Origin: W2P13-069 sp963590525
Lineage (GTDB): Bacteria > Actinomycetota > Coriobacteriia > Coriobacteriales > QAMH01
Reading direction: 5' to 3'
Length of the DNA stretch: 22,428 nt
Assembly: GCA_963590525.1 (NCBI GenBank)
Contig: CAVAPV010000039.1
Location: 1-22,428 of the forward strand
Shown: in pieces, positions 6,682 through 14,386 of the stretch
Numbering within the stretch: position 1 is the first letter of the stretch
Layout of the letters: each line of letters begins with the position of its first letter
Notes under the pieces: model-generated
What the model was told of the DNA's origin: nothing
What the model saw: the letters and a program-made list of their open reading frames with translations, nothing else
Databases searched by the model: none
Made by a program: the position numbers and the translations under genes

Positions 6682-9600
6682 ATGCGATTTAAACGGATAA
6701 TGTCCGGCGTGTTGAGCGCGTCGATGGTGATTGCCTTTGCTCCACAGGCGGCGCTTGCGCAGCAGGATTTAGGTGCCGATACCATCGCCCTGCAGGAGTC
6801 TGCAGCACTTGACGATACGTTGGCCGCTGCAAGCTATGAGGAGGGCCAGGCTATCGTCGTCGTTGACACGAGCTTGGCAGATGCTGCGGCAGGCGCCATG
6901 CATAGCACGCTAGATGGTGTAGACCTGCTGGCCGGTGCGCAAGACGTCATGGACGTGAGCGCCTCTGCCTTCAAAGACGCTACCGGCCAGTACCAGGCAA
7001 CAGATGTGCAGGTCAAATGCGTGACCAGCTCCACGCTAAGCACCAAAGAGCTCATCGCCAAGCTTTTGGAGGATCCGCGCGTTATATCGGCAGAACCCAA
7101 CGTCACGGCCAGCACCGCCGCCCTTGACGGCAACGACTCTGCAACCGATAGCAGCTCAACGGCCGCTGCTGCCGATAACACCGCCGCCTCCGACGCCGCT
7201 GCTAGCACCACTGCAGACACCGCCGCTAGCACCACCGCAGCTGCCGCCGCTAGCTCCTCCGCTGAATCCGTCGCCCCCAAAGCAGAAAGCGACGCTGCCA
7301 ACATCACCGGTACAGACAGCATGCCAGACCTCACGAGCTATCAGTGGTACACCGGCGCAGATAGCTCCGCTAGCGCCGGCACTTCAAACGGGACCATATT
7401 GCTGCCCGGCTCCAACAGCGCCTCATCGCTTGGCGTGCCCAACTGGAACACCAAAGACAACGCAGCCGATGCTGTGATTGCCGTTATGGACAGTGGCGTC
7501 AACTATGATCACCCCGATATCCAGCCCAATATGATGGACATGACCTCGTATAACCAGGGCACCGCTTACGAGAACGTGGCCGGCAAGTACGGCTACAACC
7601 CTGCTGGTTGGGATCAAGAATCTACGTCTGACCCTATGGATGAAGAAGGCCATGGCACCCATGTGGCGGGCATTATGTGCGCAAACTGGGACGGCAAGGG
7701 AACAAGCGGCATCGCCGGCGGCGCCAAGCTCGTAGCCGTCAAGATCACAGATTCCGGGAGCTTCTCGTATCTTTCCTGCCTCAAGGGTTACCGGTATCTG
7801 TCGGCCATGATGGACAAGGGGCTTAACCTGACGTCGATCAACTGCTCATGGGCCGGGGCAACTGTCTCTCCCGCCCTCACGCTCGCGATGACGCAGCTGG
7901 GGCAAAAAGGTGCTGTGACCTGTGTGGCAAGCGGTAACGAGCAAAAGAATCTCTCTAAGTCCAGCTATTCGAGCCCGCTGTTTTCAAGCTCGCCATATGC
8001 GGTGATCGTCAACTCGTCCAATATCCGTGGCAAACAGTCGGACTTTAGCAACTATGGCCAGGGCGTGACGGATATCTACGCGCCCGGCAGCAGCATCTTG
8101 TCTACATATACAACCAACTATCTGCCCTACGCGGACCCAAGCCCTGCCTACTACCAGGACTTTGCAAGCGAGGCTGCCGCTTCAAGCGTTATCGTGCGCA
8201 AGACGACTCAAGACGCTGCGCCCTTTGGCACGGGCGAGGTCGTGGGCCAATATTGTGCAGATGCCAGCTTTGACAAGGGCACGGGCAGTTTGCTTGTCCC
8301 CTTGGACAAGACGGCAACCGATGAGTACACCCAGTGCTTCGAGCTGCAGATTCCCGTTACCAAGGACGCCTTGGCGCAAGCGGCTTATCTGGGCCTTACA
8401 GCATGCGGCAACTCCAAGATGCTGTCTGTCTCTTACCAGGTTGCGGTGTCTACCAAGAAGGGGGCAACCTCGTATGCAGATACCGCTGCCAACTCCTACA
8501 ACAACACCTGGTGCGATGCATATGTCTCTTTGAGCTCGGCGGTAGAGGCTGTTAACAAGGCCACGGGCGTGGCGGTCAAAGATGGCTACATGAGCGTCAA
8601 GATCTTGGTGTCGGCAGATGACGCCCAATCTTTGTGCGATGGCGATGGCGCGGTCTACTTGGATACCATCGGCTTGGGCTCTAACGTGTGCGACTACAAG
8701 ATCACGCACGGAACCTCTATGGCCGCGCCATGTGCCACGGCATCGGCTGCTGTAATAGCCACGCAGCTTGCTGCTAAGGGTGCATCGGGCGAGGAGCTTG
8801 CGCAGCAGGTGACGCACGCTATCAAGGGGTCCGTTGTGCAAAGCGACGCGATGCGCGCCAACAGCACCGCGGGCGGTTTCTTTAGCTTTAGGATGCTTGA
8901 CGTAGCTACGCCCGTTGTCGAACAAGCTGGCCAAGAAGGCGATGTTATCACCTTGACCGGTGTGGGCTTTGGCAGCAAGCAAGGCACGGTGAGCGTGGGC
9001 GATGCGGATACAGACGTGATCGCCTGGTCTGATACGCAGATAACGCTCCAAGTGCCCGCTGGCGTCAAAAGCGGCGAGCACACGGTGTTTGTGACCAGCA
9101 CAAACGGGCAGACGGGTGCGGTGGTTGCGGCCGTGACTCAGGGCAAGCCCGCGCTCTACGAGAAGAACATCAGCCTGCCTACGGCTAACGGCGGCCCCGG
9201 TCAGAGCGCGTTTACGTGCATGGCAGCGCTGGGCGGCAAGATCTACGTGCTGAGCTCATCGCATTACGGCAACGGCGACAAGTTCAAGCAGTTTTGGAGC
9301 TACGACGTCAAAAGCGGCCAGTGGACAAGGCTCGCTAACCTTCCTTACAGCAACGCGGCCAAGGCGAGCATGGCCGTCTACAAGGGCAAGGTGCTCGTTG
9401 CCTGCGGGGGTGTGCTCAGCCGTGGCGCGATGACCAAGAAGAACGGCCTGTACTCATACGACCCGTCAACTAATGCGTGGACCAAGCTGGCTATGGGCAA
9501 GAAGCTGCCTTATGCCACAACGCTGGTGAGATTTAGCGGCAAGCTTATGGCCGTGGGCGGCCAAGAGACAGACGAGTACGGCTCTTTGAGCGACGTCAAG

Positions 9601-10110
9601 AAGATCAGCCACATCAATCTGCGCAAGCAGACGGTGACAAGGATCGGCAAGCTGACGAGCTCGGTATCTACGGCTCAGGCCACAGCCAACAGCGGCGTGT
9701 TGTACGTGAGCAACGGCCTTGTGCAAGACGCAATATCCGAGCATGTGGAAAAGCCCGTGGTCAACGCCTTCAAGATGGTCAAGGGCAAGTTGGTACGCTA
9801 CAACCTGAGAAGCGCGCTGCCTAAGGCCGCTAAGGGTTACATGGATAGCTACGGTGCGGCGGCTACGCCGCAGGGCCTGGTGATAAGCGGCTATCCCGCT
9901 TATGCCGATAAAAACTCAAAGCTGGCTAACGATACCTTTGTGCTCAGCCTGACCAAGAAAGGCGCGGCCAAGTGCAAGGCGTTGGATAGGTCGTTTAGCT
10001 ACAGCACTGCGCTGCAGGTGACGAGCGTGTACTGCAAGGGTTGGTATTACTCGCTGGGCTGTGCGTACAACGAGGGCACCCCCTCCATCATGCGGGCCAC
10101 TAAGCTGTAG
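6682..10110 (+). CDS. Secreted subtilisin-like (S8) serine protease with IPT/TIG and Kelch-like domains
   Basis: 1142 residues. ATG 6682 is preferred over ATG 6667 because GAGAGGG sits 7 bases before it. MRFKRIMSGVLSASMVIAFA with a following ALAQ is a signal peptide. Then come an I9-like propeptide (about 50-145), an Ala/Ser/Thr linker (about 150-210), and the S8 catalytic domain with Asp270 (AVMDSGVNYDHPD), His324 (GHGTHVAG), oxyanion Asn419 (ASGNE) and Ser679 (HGTSMAAP). All triad residues are present. Between Asn419 and Ser679 an extra segment (about 475-670) separates the normal elements and probably forms an inserted beta domain. An IPT/TIG domain follows (about 745-825) and then Kelch-type blades (about 850-1140; e.g. 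LYSYDPSTNAWTKL). No LPxTG or C-terminal membrane anchor is seen, so it is likely released or held by the repeats. Substrate unknown. Confidence 0.9.
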   Translation: MRFKRIMSGVLSASMVIAFAPQAALAQQDLGADTIALQESAALDDTLAAASYEEGQAIVVVDTSLADAAAGAMHSTLDGVDLLAGAQDVMDVSASAFKDATGQYQATDVQVKCVTSSTLSTKELIAKLLEDPRVISAEPNVTASTAALDGNDSATDSSSTAAAADNTAASDAAASTTADTAASTTAAAAASSSAESVAPKAESDAANITGTDSMPDLTSYQWYTGADSSASAGTSNGTILLPGSNSASSLGVPNWNTKDNAADAVIAVMDSGVNYDHPDIQPNMMDMTSYNQGTAYENVAGKYGYNPAGWDQESTSDPMDEEGHGTHVAGIMCANWDGKGTSGIAGGAKLVAVKITDSGSFSYLSCLKGYRYLSAMMDKGLNLTSINCSWAGATVSPALTLAMTQLGQKGAVTCVASGNEQKNLSKSSYSSPLFSSSPYAVIVNSSNIRGKQSDFSNYGQGVTDIYAPGSSILSTYTTNYLPYADPSPAYYQDFASEAAASSVIVRKTTQDAAPFGTGEVVGQYCADASFDKGTGSLLVPLDKTATDEYTQCFELQIPVTKDALAQAAYLGLTACGNSKMLSVSYQVAVSTKKGATSYADTAANSYNNTWCDAYVSLSSAVEAVNKATGVAVKDGYMSVKILVSADDAQSLCDGDGAVYLDTIGLGSNVCDYKITHGTSMAAPCATASAAVIATQLAAKGASGEELAQQVTHAIKGSVVQSDAMRANSTAGGFFSFRMLDVATPVVEQAGQEGDVITLTGVGFGSKQGTVSVGDADTDVIAWSDTQITLQVPAGVKSGEHTVFVTSTNGQTGAVVAAVTQGKPALYEKNISLPTANGGPGQSAFTCMAALGGKIYVLSSSHYGNGDKFKQFWSYDVKSGQWTRLANLPYSNAAKASMAVYKGKVLVACGGVLSRGAMTKKNGLYSYDPSTNAWTKLAMGKKLPYATTLVRFSGKLMAVGGQETDEYGSLSDVKKISHINLRKQTVTRIGKLTSSVSTAQATANSGVLYVSNGLVQDAISEHVEKPVVNAFKMVKGKLVRYNLRSALPKAAKGYMDSYGAAATPQGLVISGYPAYADKNSKLANDTFVLSLTKKGAAKCKALDRSFSYSTALQVTSVYCKGWYYSLGCAYNEGTPSIMRATKL

Positions 10111-10138
10111 CTTGCAGTAGCGTGGCGAGGATCTTGTG

Positions 10139-10264
10139 CTCGCGTAACGTCGTAGGGGAGAGCACCGCTCTCCCGGTAGGTTGCATAACGCTGCAAGACT
10201 CTGGTGATTGCGTAACGACGTAGGGGAGAGCATTGCTCTCCCGGTAGGTTTCCGTTGCCTGCAA
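10139..10264 (+). repeat. Two tandem F1 hairpin repeats behind the protease gene
   Basis: Two copies of GCGTAACG(T/A)CGTAGGGGAG followed by the hairpin: GGGAGAGC-ACC-GCTCTCCC at 10156-10174 and GGGAGAGC-ATT-GCTCTCCC at 10224-10242, 68 bases apart. Each is followed by GGTAGGTT and the second ends near TTGCCTGCAAGG. The loop bases differ while the stems are identical, which suggests that stem pairing is kept or that the copies are recent. No T-run follows, so they are not standard terminators, though they could slow 3' exonucleases on the protease mRNA. Confidence 0.8.
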
Positions 10265-10602
10265 GGAGCAATGCGCCCGCATCGTCCCCGCCGCAACCCA
10301 TCCAACGCCTCGTTGCACAACGGATGCAGACGGTGCCGCGGCGCCCGGCCCGCGCAGACATTATTATCCTAACTGCAAAGAGATTCCCTATTCTCCGGTC
10401 AACCCTAACTGCGATGCCGCAAGGCAAAGCGGAAAGGACAGCAATCCAAATCGTGCGGCGGTGCATCGGCTGCAAGCCAAGTGCCAACGCCAGACGATGC
10501 GGGAGGCAAAACCTGGCGCGTGCTTTTTTACGCCACCTACAACCAAATATCGTTGCGTAGCGCGCAAGCGTTGCGTTCTCAGTTTGCTCTTGTTGTCTGT
10601 CA
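10265..10602. other. Intergenic stretch without a recognisable gene
   Basis: 338 bases. Short open frames exist on both strands but none has a convincing ribosome site, codon pattern or recognisable protein. A weak GGCG-CGCC hairpin with an internal T-run is at about 10513-10533. I see no tRNA or other named RNA here. Confidence 0.5.
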
Positions 10603-10778
10603 TATATGTGCAGGTCAGCCGGGCCAAGCTGGACTTTGAGAGGCTAGGGGATAGCTATGCCGTCAGCGAGCAGCATGAGGTGCGTTGCTCGCCGGCTTGA
10701 GACACCGGCACCTCGCAGCAATGCGAGTAGTTTCCCTATTTCCGTGTAAGCCTTTCAAAGAAAGGAGGATGCAAGAAG
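10603..10778 (+). promoter_or_regulatory. Candidate promoter and pseudoknot-capable 5' leader of the surface-protein gene
   Basis: A -10-like TATATG (10603-10608) would give a leader of about 165 bases. The leader contains a hairpin 10666-10674/10684-10692 (GCGAGCAGC with GTTGCTCGC, one G-U), whose 9-base loop holds GAGGTGC (10677-10683), exactly complementary to GCACCTC at 10708-10714: an H-type pseudoknot. A small CGG/CCG or GCCGG/CCGGC hairpin lies between (10691-10709). A further hairpin CTCGCA-GCAA-TGCGAG (10712-10727) with a GNRA tetraloop competes for three of the pseudoknot bases. The strong ribosome site AAAGGAGGAT (10761-10770) follows. I could not match it to a known riboswitch class. 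Confidence 0.45.
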
Positions 10779-13730
10779 ATGAAGATCTCCAACGCATCCA
10801 AGAAGGTCCTGGCTTCTGCACTGAGCCTGGCCATGGTTGCGGCGTTTAGCCCCGCCACTGCGGCTTTTGCAACGCCCAACCACGACACCAACGACAGTGC
10901 GTCTTACGAGGTCAGCCACACCATGGATCACGGCACCGTGACCAAGGCCGCTACCTGCGACGAGAACGGCTATGTGACCTACAAGTGCATCAAGGACGGC
11001 TGCGACTACTCCTATGTCCAGGTCATCCCCGCTACCGGCAAGCACTCCTATTCCGTCGACACCACCAACAAGGGTGACAAAGACGGCGTTGCGGACGGCG
11101 TGAACTGGTACTACGACGCCGGCAACAACAACGAACTCAAGGCGACCGTCTTCTTCAAATGCGCTAACAGTGGCGAGGTTGAGGAGGTTGACCTCGACCA
11201 GAGCAGCAAGTGGTCTAAAAACGGCGGCGAGATCAGCTCGAAGGTGACCAAGGAGGCAACCTTCAACGAGACGGGCGTCAAAACCTATACCCTCGAGGCT
11301 GAGCTCGACGGCGTCAAGGTCAAAAGCACCTTTGCAGAGCCCATCTCCCTGCAAACCTTCGGCTTCGCCAGCGTTGCGGCGACCGACAACTACGGCACCG
11401 TCAAGCTGAATATCATCGGCCAAGACGAGAAGACTGCCGCTGTGGTGAACGGTGACATCAAAACCAAGGTGACCCCTGGCAATTGCCAAAGCGAAGAGGT
11501 TACGGGTTACACTGTGACCTTTGCCGCGACTCCGGGCGTGAGCTCCACCGAAATCGCATACTGCATCACAGATAGTACCAGCCATTCCGAGCTCGTCGTG
11601 AACGGCCAGAAAATAGCAAACAGCTCCGTCACTCCCAAGGTCGACGGCTCCGTCGTAGTCAAGTTCAGTGTCACCGGCAAGAAGGACGCCTCCAAGCATC
11701 AAATGTCCGTCACCGGTGTTGATGCGATCGGCTACCAGGGCTACGCGCTCAACAGCGCCAACGTCGACAAGGCGGCTTTGGAGAACGGCACCGCTTCCAC
11801 CGATGCTAGCCTGTGGACCATCACCGCAACGCAGACCTGCACCCACGAGGGTCAGACGGCAACCAATTACGCGAACGTGAAGCCCTCCAGCGTCACCAAG
11901 GAGCAGGTCGGCGATGTGTGGGTCTACACCCTCACCTATGGCAACGGCTACACCTACAGCTTCTACGCCGGCTCTCATAAGGCTGCCTACGCCCTGGAGA
12001 CCGTCTGGAATATCGTTGCCGATGCTAACGAGTACGCCAGCGCACAAGGCTCCGAAGTCGTGGCTGTCGACGCCACCGCGGAGGCTATCGTTGGCCTCAA
12101 GAATCTGAAGAACGAGGCGTACAGCAACAGCAACGCCAAGATCACCGTAACAACTGCGCTGTCTAGTAAAGGCAAGGGCGTGACTAAGCCCACTTGCGAG
12201 GCCGCTGGTTCCTATGAGTGGATCTTCGAGGTCACCAAGGCCACAGCCAACGCCGAGATCAATAGAGCGCTCAATACTACCAGCGTGGAGTACATCACGG
12301 CTGACTACAGCGACACCGCCTCCGGCACCATCGCTCAGCTGCCCAAGAACGCCGACCACTACTACTACGTGGGTGACAGCGAGATTAACTGGAACTCCGA
12401 CTACAGCTCTGCCTTCGCCTCCGTCAAGTGCTCTGGTGGTACGGTTGCCGCTCGCCTGACCTCTACCGACATCAGCTCCAAGGTCGTCGCTGGTGCTACC
12501 TCTAACAACAGGGACTTCAGCACCCCGGTTCTCAAGTACACGGCCAAGTTCACCACCGATCTGGTTGTCGACCAGACCCATAGCACAGGATTTGTTCGCA
12601 ATGCCGACGGCTCCTACTCTGTGACTGCTGAGAAGAGCTTGGGCGCTGCAGCCAGATACGCAGGTGCACTTGATTCCACCACCAACCTGCCCTCCGCTGC
12701 CGATGCGACCAATGCCGCCAACTGGACCGTTACCATCGACGGCAAGAACTACACCCCGACCAAGGTCGAGGCCGACCCCGACTTCACCGGTGCAACTGAC
12801 TACGATGAGACTGGCCACGGCGATACCTGCGGCGTGCTGCAGGGCTACAAGGTGACCCTGGCTGACGGCTCCACCTACAGCTATCAGTTTGCCAGCAAGA
12901 GCATGGAGCACAGCTACGAGCTCACGGGCTACAGTGTCGATTCCGAGCGCGGCTACGCGATCTTCACCTGCACCAACGGCTGCGGCAAGGTGAAGGTCAT
13001 CAAGGGTTCCTCTTTTGACAGAGATGGCATGTCTGTCGTCACCTTCCCCGACGGCTCCAAGGTCAACGTCTACAAGAACACCACCGACGTTGCCCAGGAC
13101 AACTGGAGCGCTCCCACCTTCAAGTTCTACACGAGCATTGAGAACGGCGTGATCCACGTCGGCGCTACCGCTACCTTCACCTCCCAGGACGGCTCCAAGG
13201 TCGTCTACGCTGACTGCGACGTCACCTTGGTCGACGCCAAGACCAACACTTACAAGGCTACCGTCGTCTCCAGCGAGGTCCCCGCTGGCTACACCGGCGC
13301 AGACAGCACCCTGACCACCACCAAGGTCGTCAAGTTGCATGAGGGCCATGCCGTCAACAAGATCAAGACCGTCAAGGCCACTGCCACTGCTGCGGGTTAC
13401 ATCAAGTACTTCTGCAACAACGACAACATGACCTACAGGGTTGTCATCGCCAAGGACAACATGAAGCTTGCCAAGAAGGCCAAGACCTTCAAGTACGCCA
13501 AGGTCAAGAAGGCTGCCAAGAAGGTCACCATCAAGGTCAAGAACGCCAAGGGCAAGGTTTCCTACAAGGTTGCCTCCAAGGTTAAGAAGGCCGGCGTGTC
13601 CGTCACCGCCAAGGGCGTCGTGAAGGTCAAGAAGGGTACCGCCAAGGGTACCTACAAGGTGACCGTCACCTCCAAGGCCACGTCTCAGTACAAGGCCAAC
13701 ACCAAGACCTTCAAGGTCAAGGTCAAGTAA
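10779..13730 (+). CDS. Large secreted surface protein with Lys-rich C-terminal domain
   Basis: 983 residues, ATG 10779 behind AAAGGAGG. Residues 1-31 form a signal peptide (KKVLASALSLAMVAAFSPAT, then AAFA). The first repeat-like module has ATCDENGYVTYKC, DGCDYSYV and IPATGKHSY, a Cys-containing pattern common in coriobacterial and clostridial surface proteins; Cys motifs recur near TCTHEG, FTCTNGCGK and YFCNND. The body is rich in Thr, Ser, Asp and aromatic residues, as in adhesin beta domains. From about residue 897 the last 87 residues are extremely rich in Lys (KKAAKKVTIKVKNAKGKVSY) and form a Big2/Ig-like domain that could bind anionic cell-wall polymers. There is no LPxTG or membrane anchor. 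Codon use is strongly biased to AAG, GTC and ACC, suggesting high expression. Function is unknown; adhesion or surface layer is a guess. Confidence 0.85.
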   Translation: MKISNASKKVLASALSLAMVAAFSPATAAFATPNHDTNDSASYEVSHTMDHGTVTKAATCDENGYVTYKCIKDGCDYSYVQVIPATGKHSYSVDTTNKGDKDGVADGVNWYYDAGNNNELKATVFFKCANSGEVEEVDLDQSSKWSKNGGEISSKVTKEATFNETGVKTYTLEAELDGVKVKSTFAEPISLQTFGFASVAATDNYGTVKLNIIGQDEKTAAVVNGDIKTKVTPGNCQSEEVTGYTVTFAATPGVSSTEIAYCITDSTSHSELVVNGQKIANSSVTPKVDGSVVVKFSVTGKKDASKHQMSVTGVDAIGYQGYALNSANVDKAALENGTASTDASLWTITATQTCTHEGQTATNYANVKPSSVTKEQVGDVWVYTLTYGNGYTYSFYAGSHKAAYALETVWNIVADANEYASAQGSEVVAVDATAEAIVGLKNLKNEAYSNSNAKITVTTALSSKGKGVTKPTCEAAGSYEWIFEVTKATANAEINRALNTTSVEYITADYSDTASGTIAQLPKNADHYYYVGDSEINWNSDYSSAFASVKCSGGTVAARLTSTDISSKVVAGATSNNRDFSTPVLKYTAKFTTDLVVDQTHSTGFVRNADGSYSVTAEKSLGAAARYAGALDSTTNLPSAADATNAANWTVTIDGKNYTPTKVEADPDFTGATDYDETGHGDTCGVLQGYKVTLADGSTYSYQFASKSMEHSYELTGYSVDSERGYAIFTCTNGCGKVKVIKGSSFDRDGMSVVTFPDGSKVNVYKNTTDVAQDNWSAPTFKFYTSIENGVIHVGATATFTSQDGSKVVYADCDVTLVDAKTNTYKATVVSSEVPAGYTGADSTLTTTKVVKLHEGHAVNKIKTVKATATAAGYIKYFCNNDNMTYRVVIAKDNMKLAKKAKTFKYAKVKKAAKKVTIKVKNAKGKVSYKVASKVKKAGVSVTAKGVVKVKKGTAKGTYKVTVTSKATSQYKANTKTFKVKVK

Positions 13731-13823
13731 ACAGCGCTTTGCGCAAAAGCTTGACCGCCTAAGGGTCTTATGACTCAAGGGCATAGCGCTGGGGAGAGTT
13801 GAGCCCCCTTCCCGGCGTGCCAC

Positions 13824-13868
13824 GGGCCCCGTCTGCAGCGTTTGTTGCTTGCAGGCGGGGCCTTTTTT
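13824..13868 (+). terminator. Intrinsic terminator of the surface-protein gene
   Basis: GGCCCCG-T-CTGCA pairs with TGCAG-G-CGGGGCC across a short loop, followed by TTTTTT (13863-13868). The stem is about 12 bp with one mismatch. It lies 94 bases after the stop codon and closes a single-gene transcript. Confidence 0.9.
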
Positions 13869-13873
13869 GCGTG

Positions 13874-14000
13874 CACCCGTGGATCTTGGGTTATCGACAG
13901 CAGTCGGTTGCCTGCAGGATGCAGCGGGTCGAGAGCATCTGGTGCTTGCTTGACGACGTAGGGGAGAGCATTGCTCTCCCGGTAGGTTTCATCGGTTTGC
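13874..14000 (+). repeat. 127-bp composite repeat with F1 hairpin, copy d
   Basis: Same length and order as 4802-4928, including GGTTGCCTGCAGGATGCAGC and the hairpin GGGAGAGC-ATT-GCTCTCCC (13962-13980), ending GGTAGGTTTCATCGGTTTGC. It starts immediately after the surface-protein terminator. Confidence 0.8.
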
Positions 14001-14053
14001 AAGGGGGACATACGGCTGCATCGTTTCAAGAGCCCTGCGTGTCTTGCAGACCC

Positions 14054-14119
14054 CTGCGATATGTCGCGCCTCTCGGCGCGACCGGGCGGGCAATGCCCGC
14101 CCCTACGCCCACCTGCGAA
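14054..14119 (+). repeat. Repeat family F2, copy 2 (two clean hairpins)
   Basis: The best preserved copy: GTCGCGCC-TCTC-GGCGCGAC (8-bp stem, 4-base loop) followed at once by GGGCGGGC-AAT-GCCCGCCC (8-bp stem, 3-base loop) and then CTACGCCCACCTGCGA. The same order is found at 17520-17585 and, decayed, at 4744-4812. No T-run follows, so terminator activity is doubtful. Confidence 0.8.
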
Positions 14120-14202
14120 TCACCTAAAATCCGCAAGTTGAACTCACCTGCGAATTCCGCTTAATCGACAACCCGCAACTCGATCGTCGCGCTCTCGCCC
14201 TT

Positions 14203-14366
14203 GTTTCTCTACCTTCAACCCTTACGGAAACAAAACCCGCTTCGTTTCCCTACCCTCGTCTCTTACGGAAATAAAACCCGATTTGTTTCCGTAAGGAGTA
14301 TCATTACGGAAACAAAACCAGATTCGTTTCCGTAAGAGTATGGCAAACGGAACCGAGCATAAAAGC
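14203..14366. repeat. 41-bp-period tandem repeat / candidate operator array before the fic gene
   Basis: Four units of exactly 41 bases begin at 14203, 14244, 14285 and 14326, each starting GTTTC. Across unit junctions they form palindromes TTACGGAAAC-N12-GTTTCCGTAA at 14222-14252 (8 of 10 arm positions), 14263-14294 (9 of 10) and 14304-14335 (10 of 10). The fourth unit is degenerate (AAACGGAACC) and reaches to 20 bases before the fic start. A period near four helical turns would place bound dimers on one face of the DNA. The downstream protein has a C-terminal HTH-like segment, so autoregulation is a reasonable inference. The array is not a CRISPR: there are no unique spacers. Confidence 0.75.
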
Positions 14367-14386
14367 AAACTGCAGGGAGAAACCGT

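Noticed and set aside
10603..10778. The leader as a cobalamin, cyclic di-GMP or ydaO riboswitch
   Set aside because: The conserved core words of these classes (for example the GACGCAAAGCC core of the cyclic di-GMP-I class) are absent, so only an unnamed structured leader is claimed.
10755..13823. A 1022-codon open frame on the minus strand, antisense to the surface-protein gene
   Set aside because: It is Gly/Val/Leu/Asp-rich low-information sequence, a by-product of the strong codon bias (AAG, GTC, ACC) of the plus-strand gene, which has signal peptide, ribosome site and terminator.
14203..14366. The 41-bp repeats as a CRISPR array
   Set aside because: The repeats are directly joined with no unique spacers, only four units exist, and no cas gene is present.
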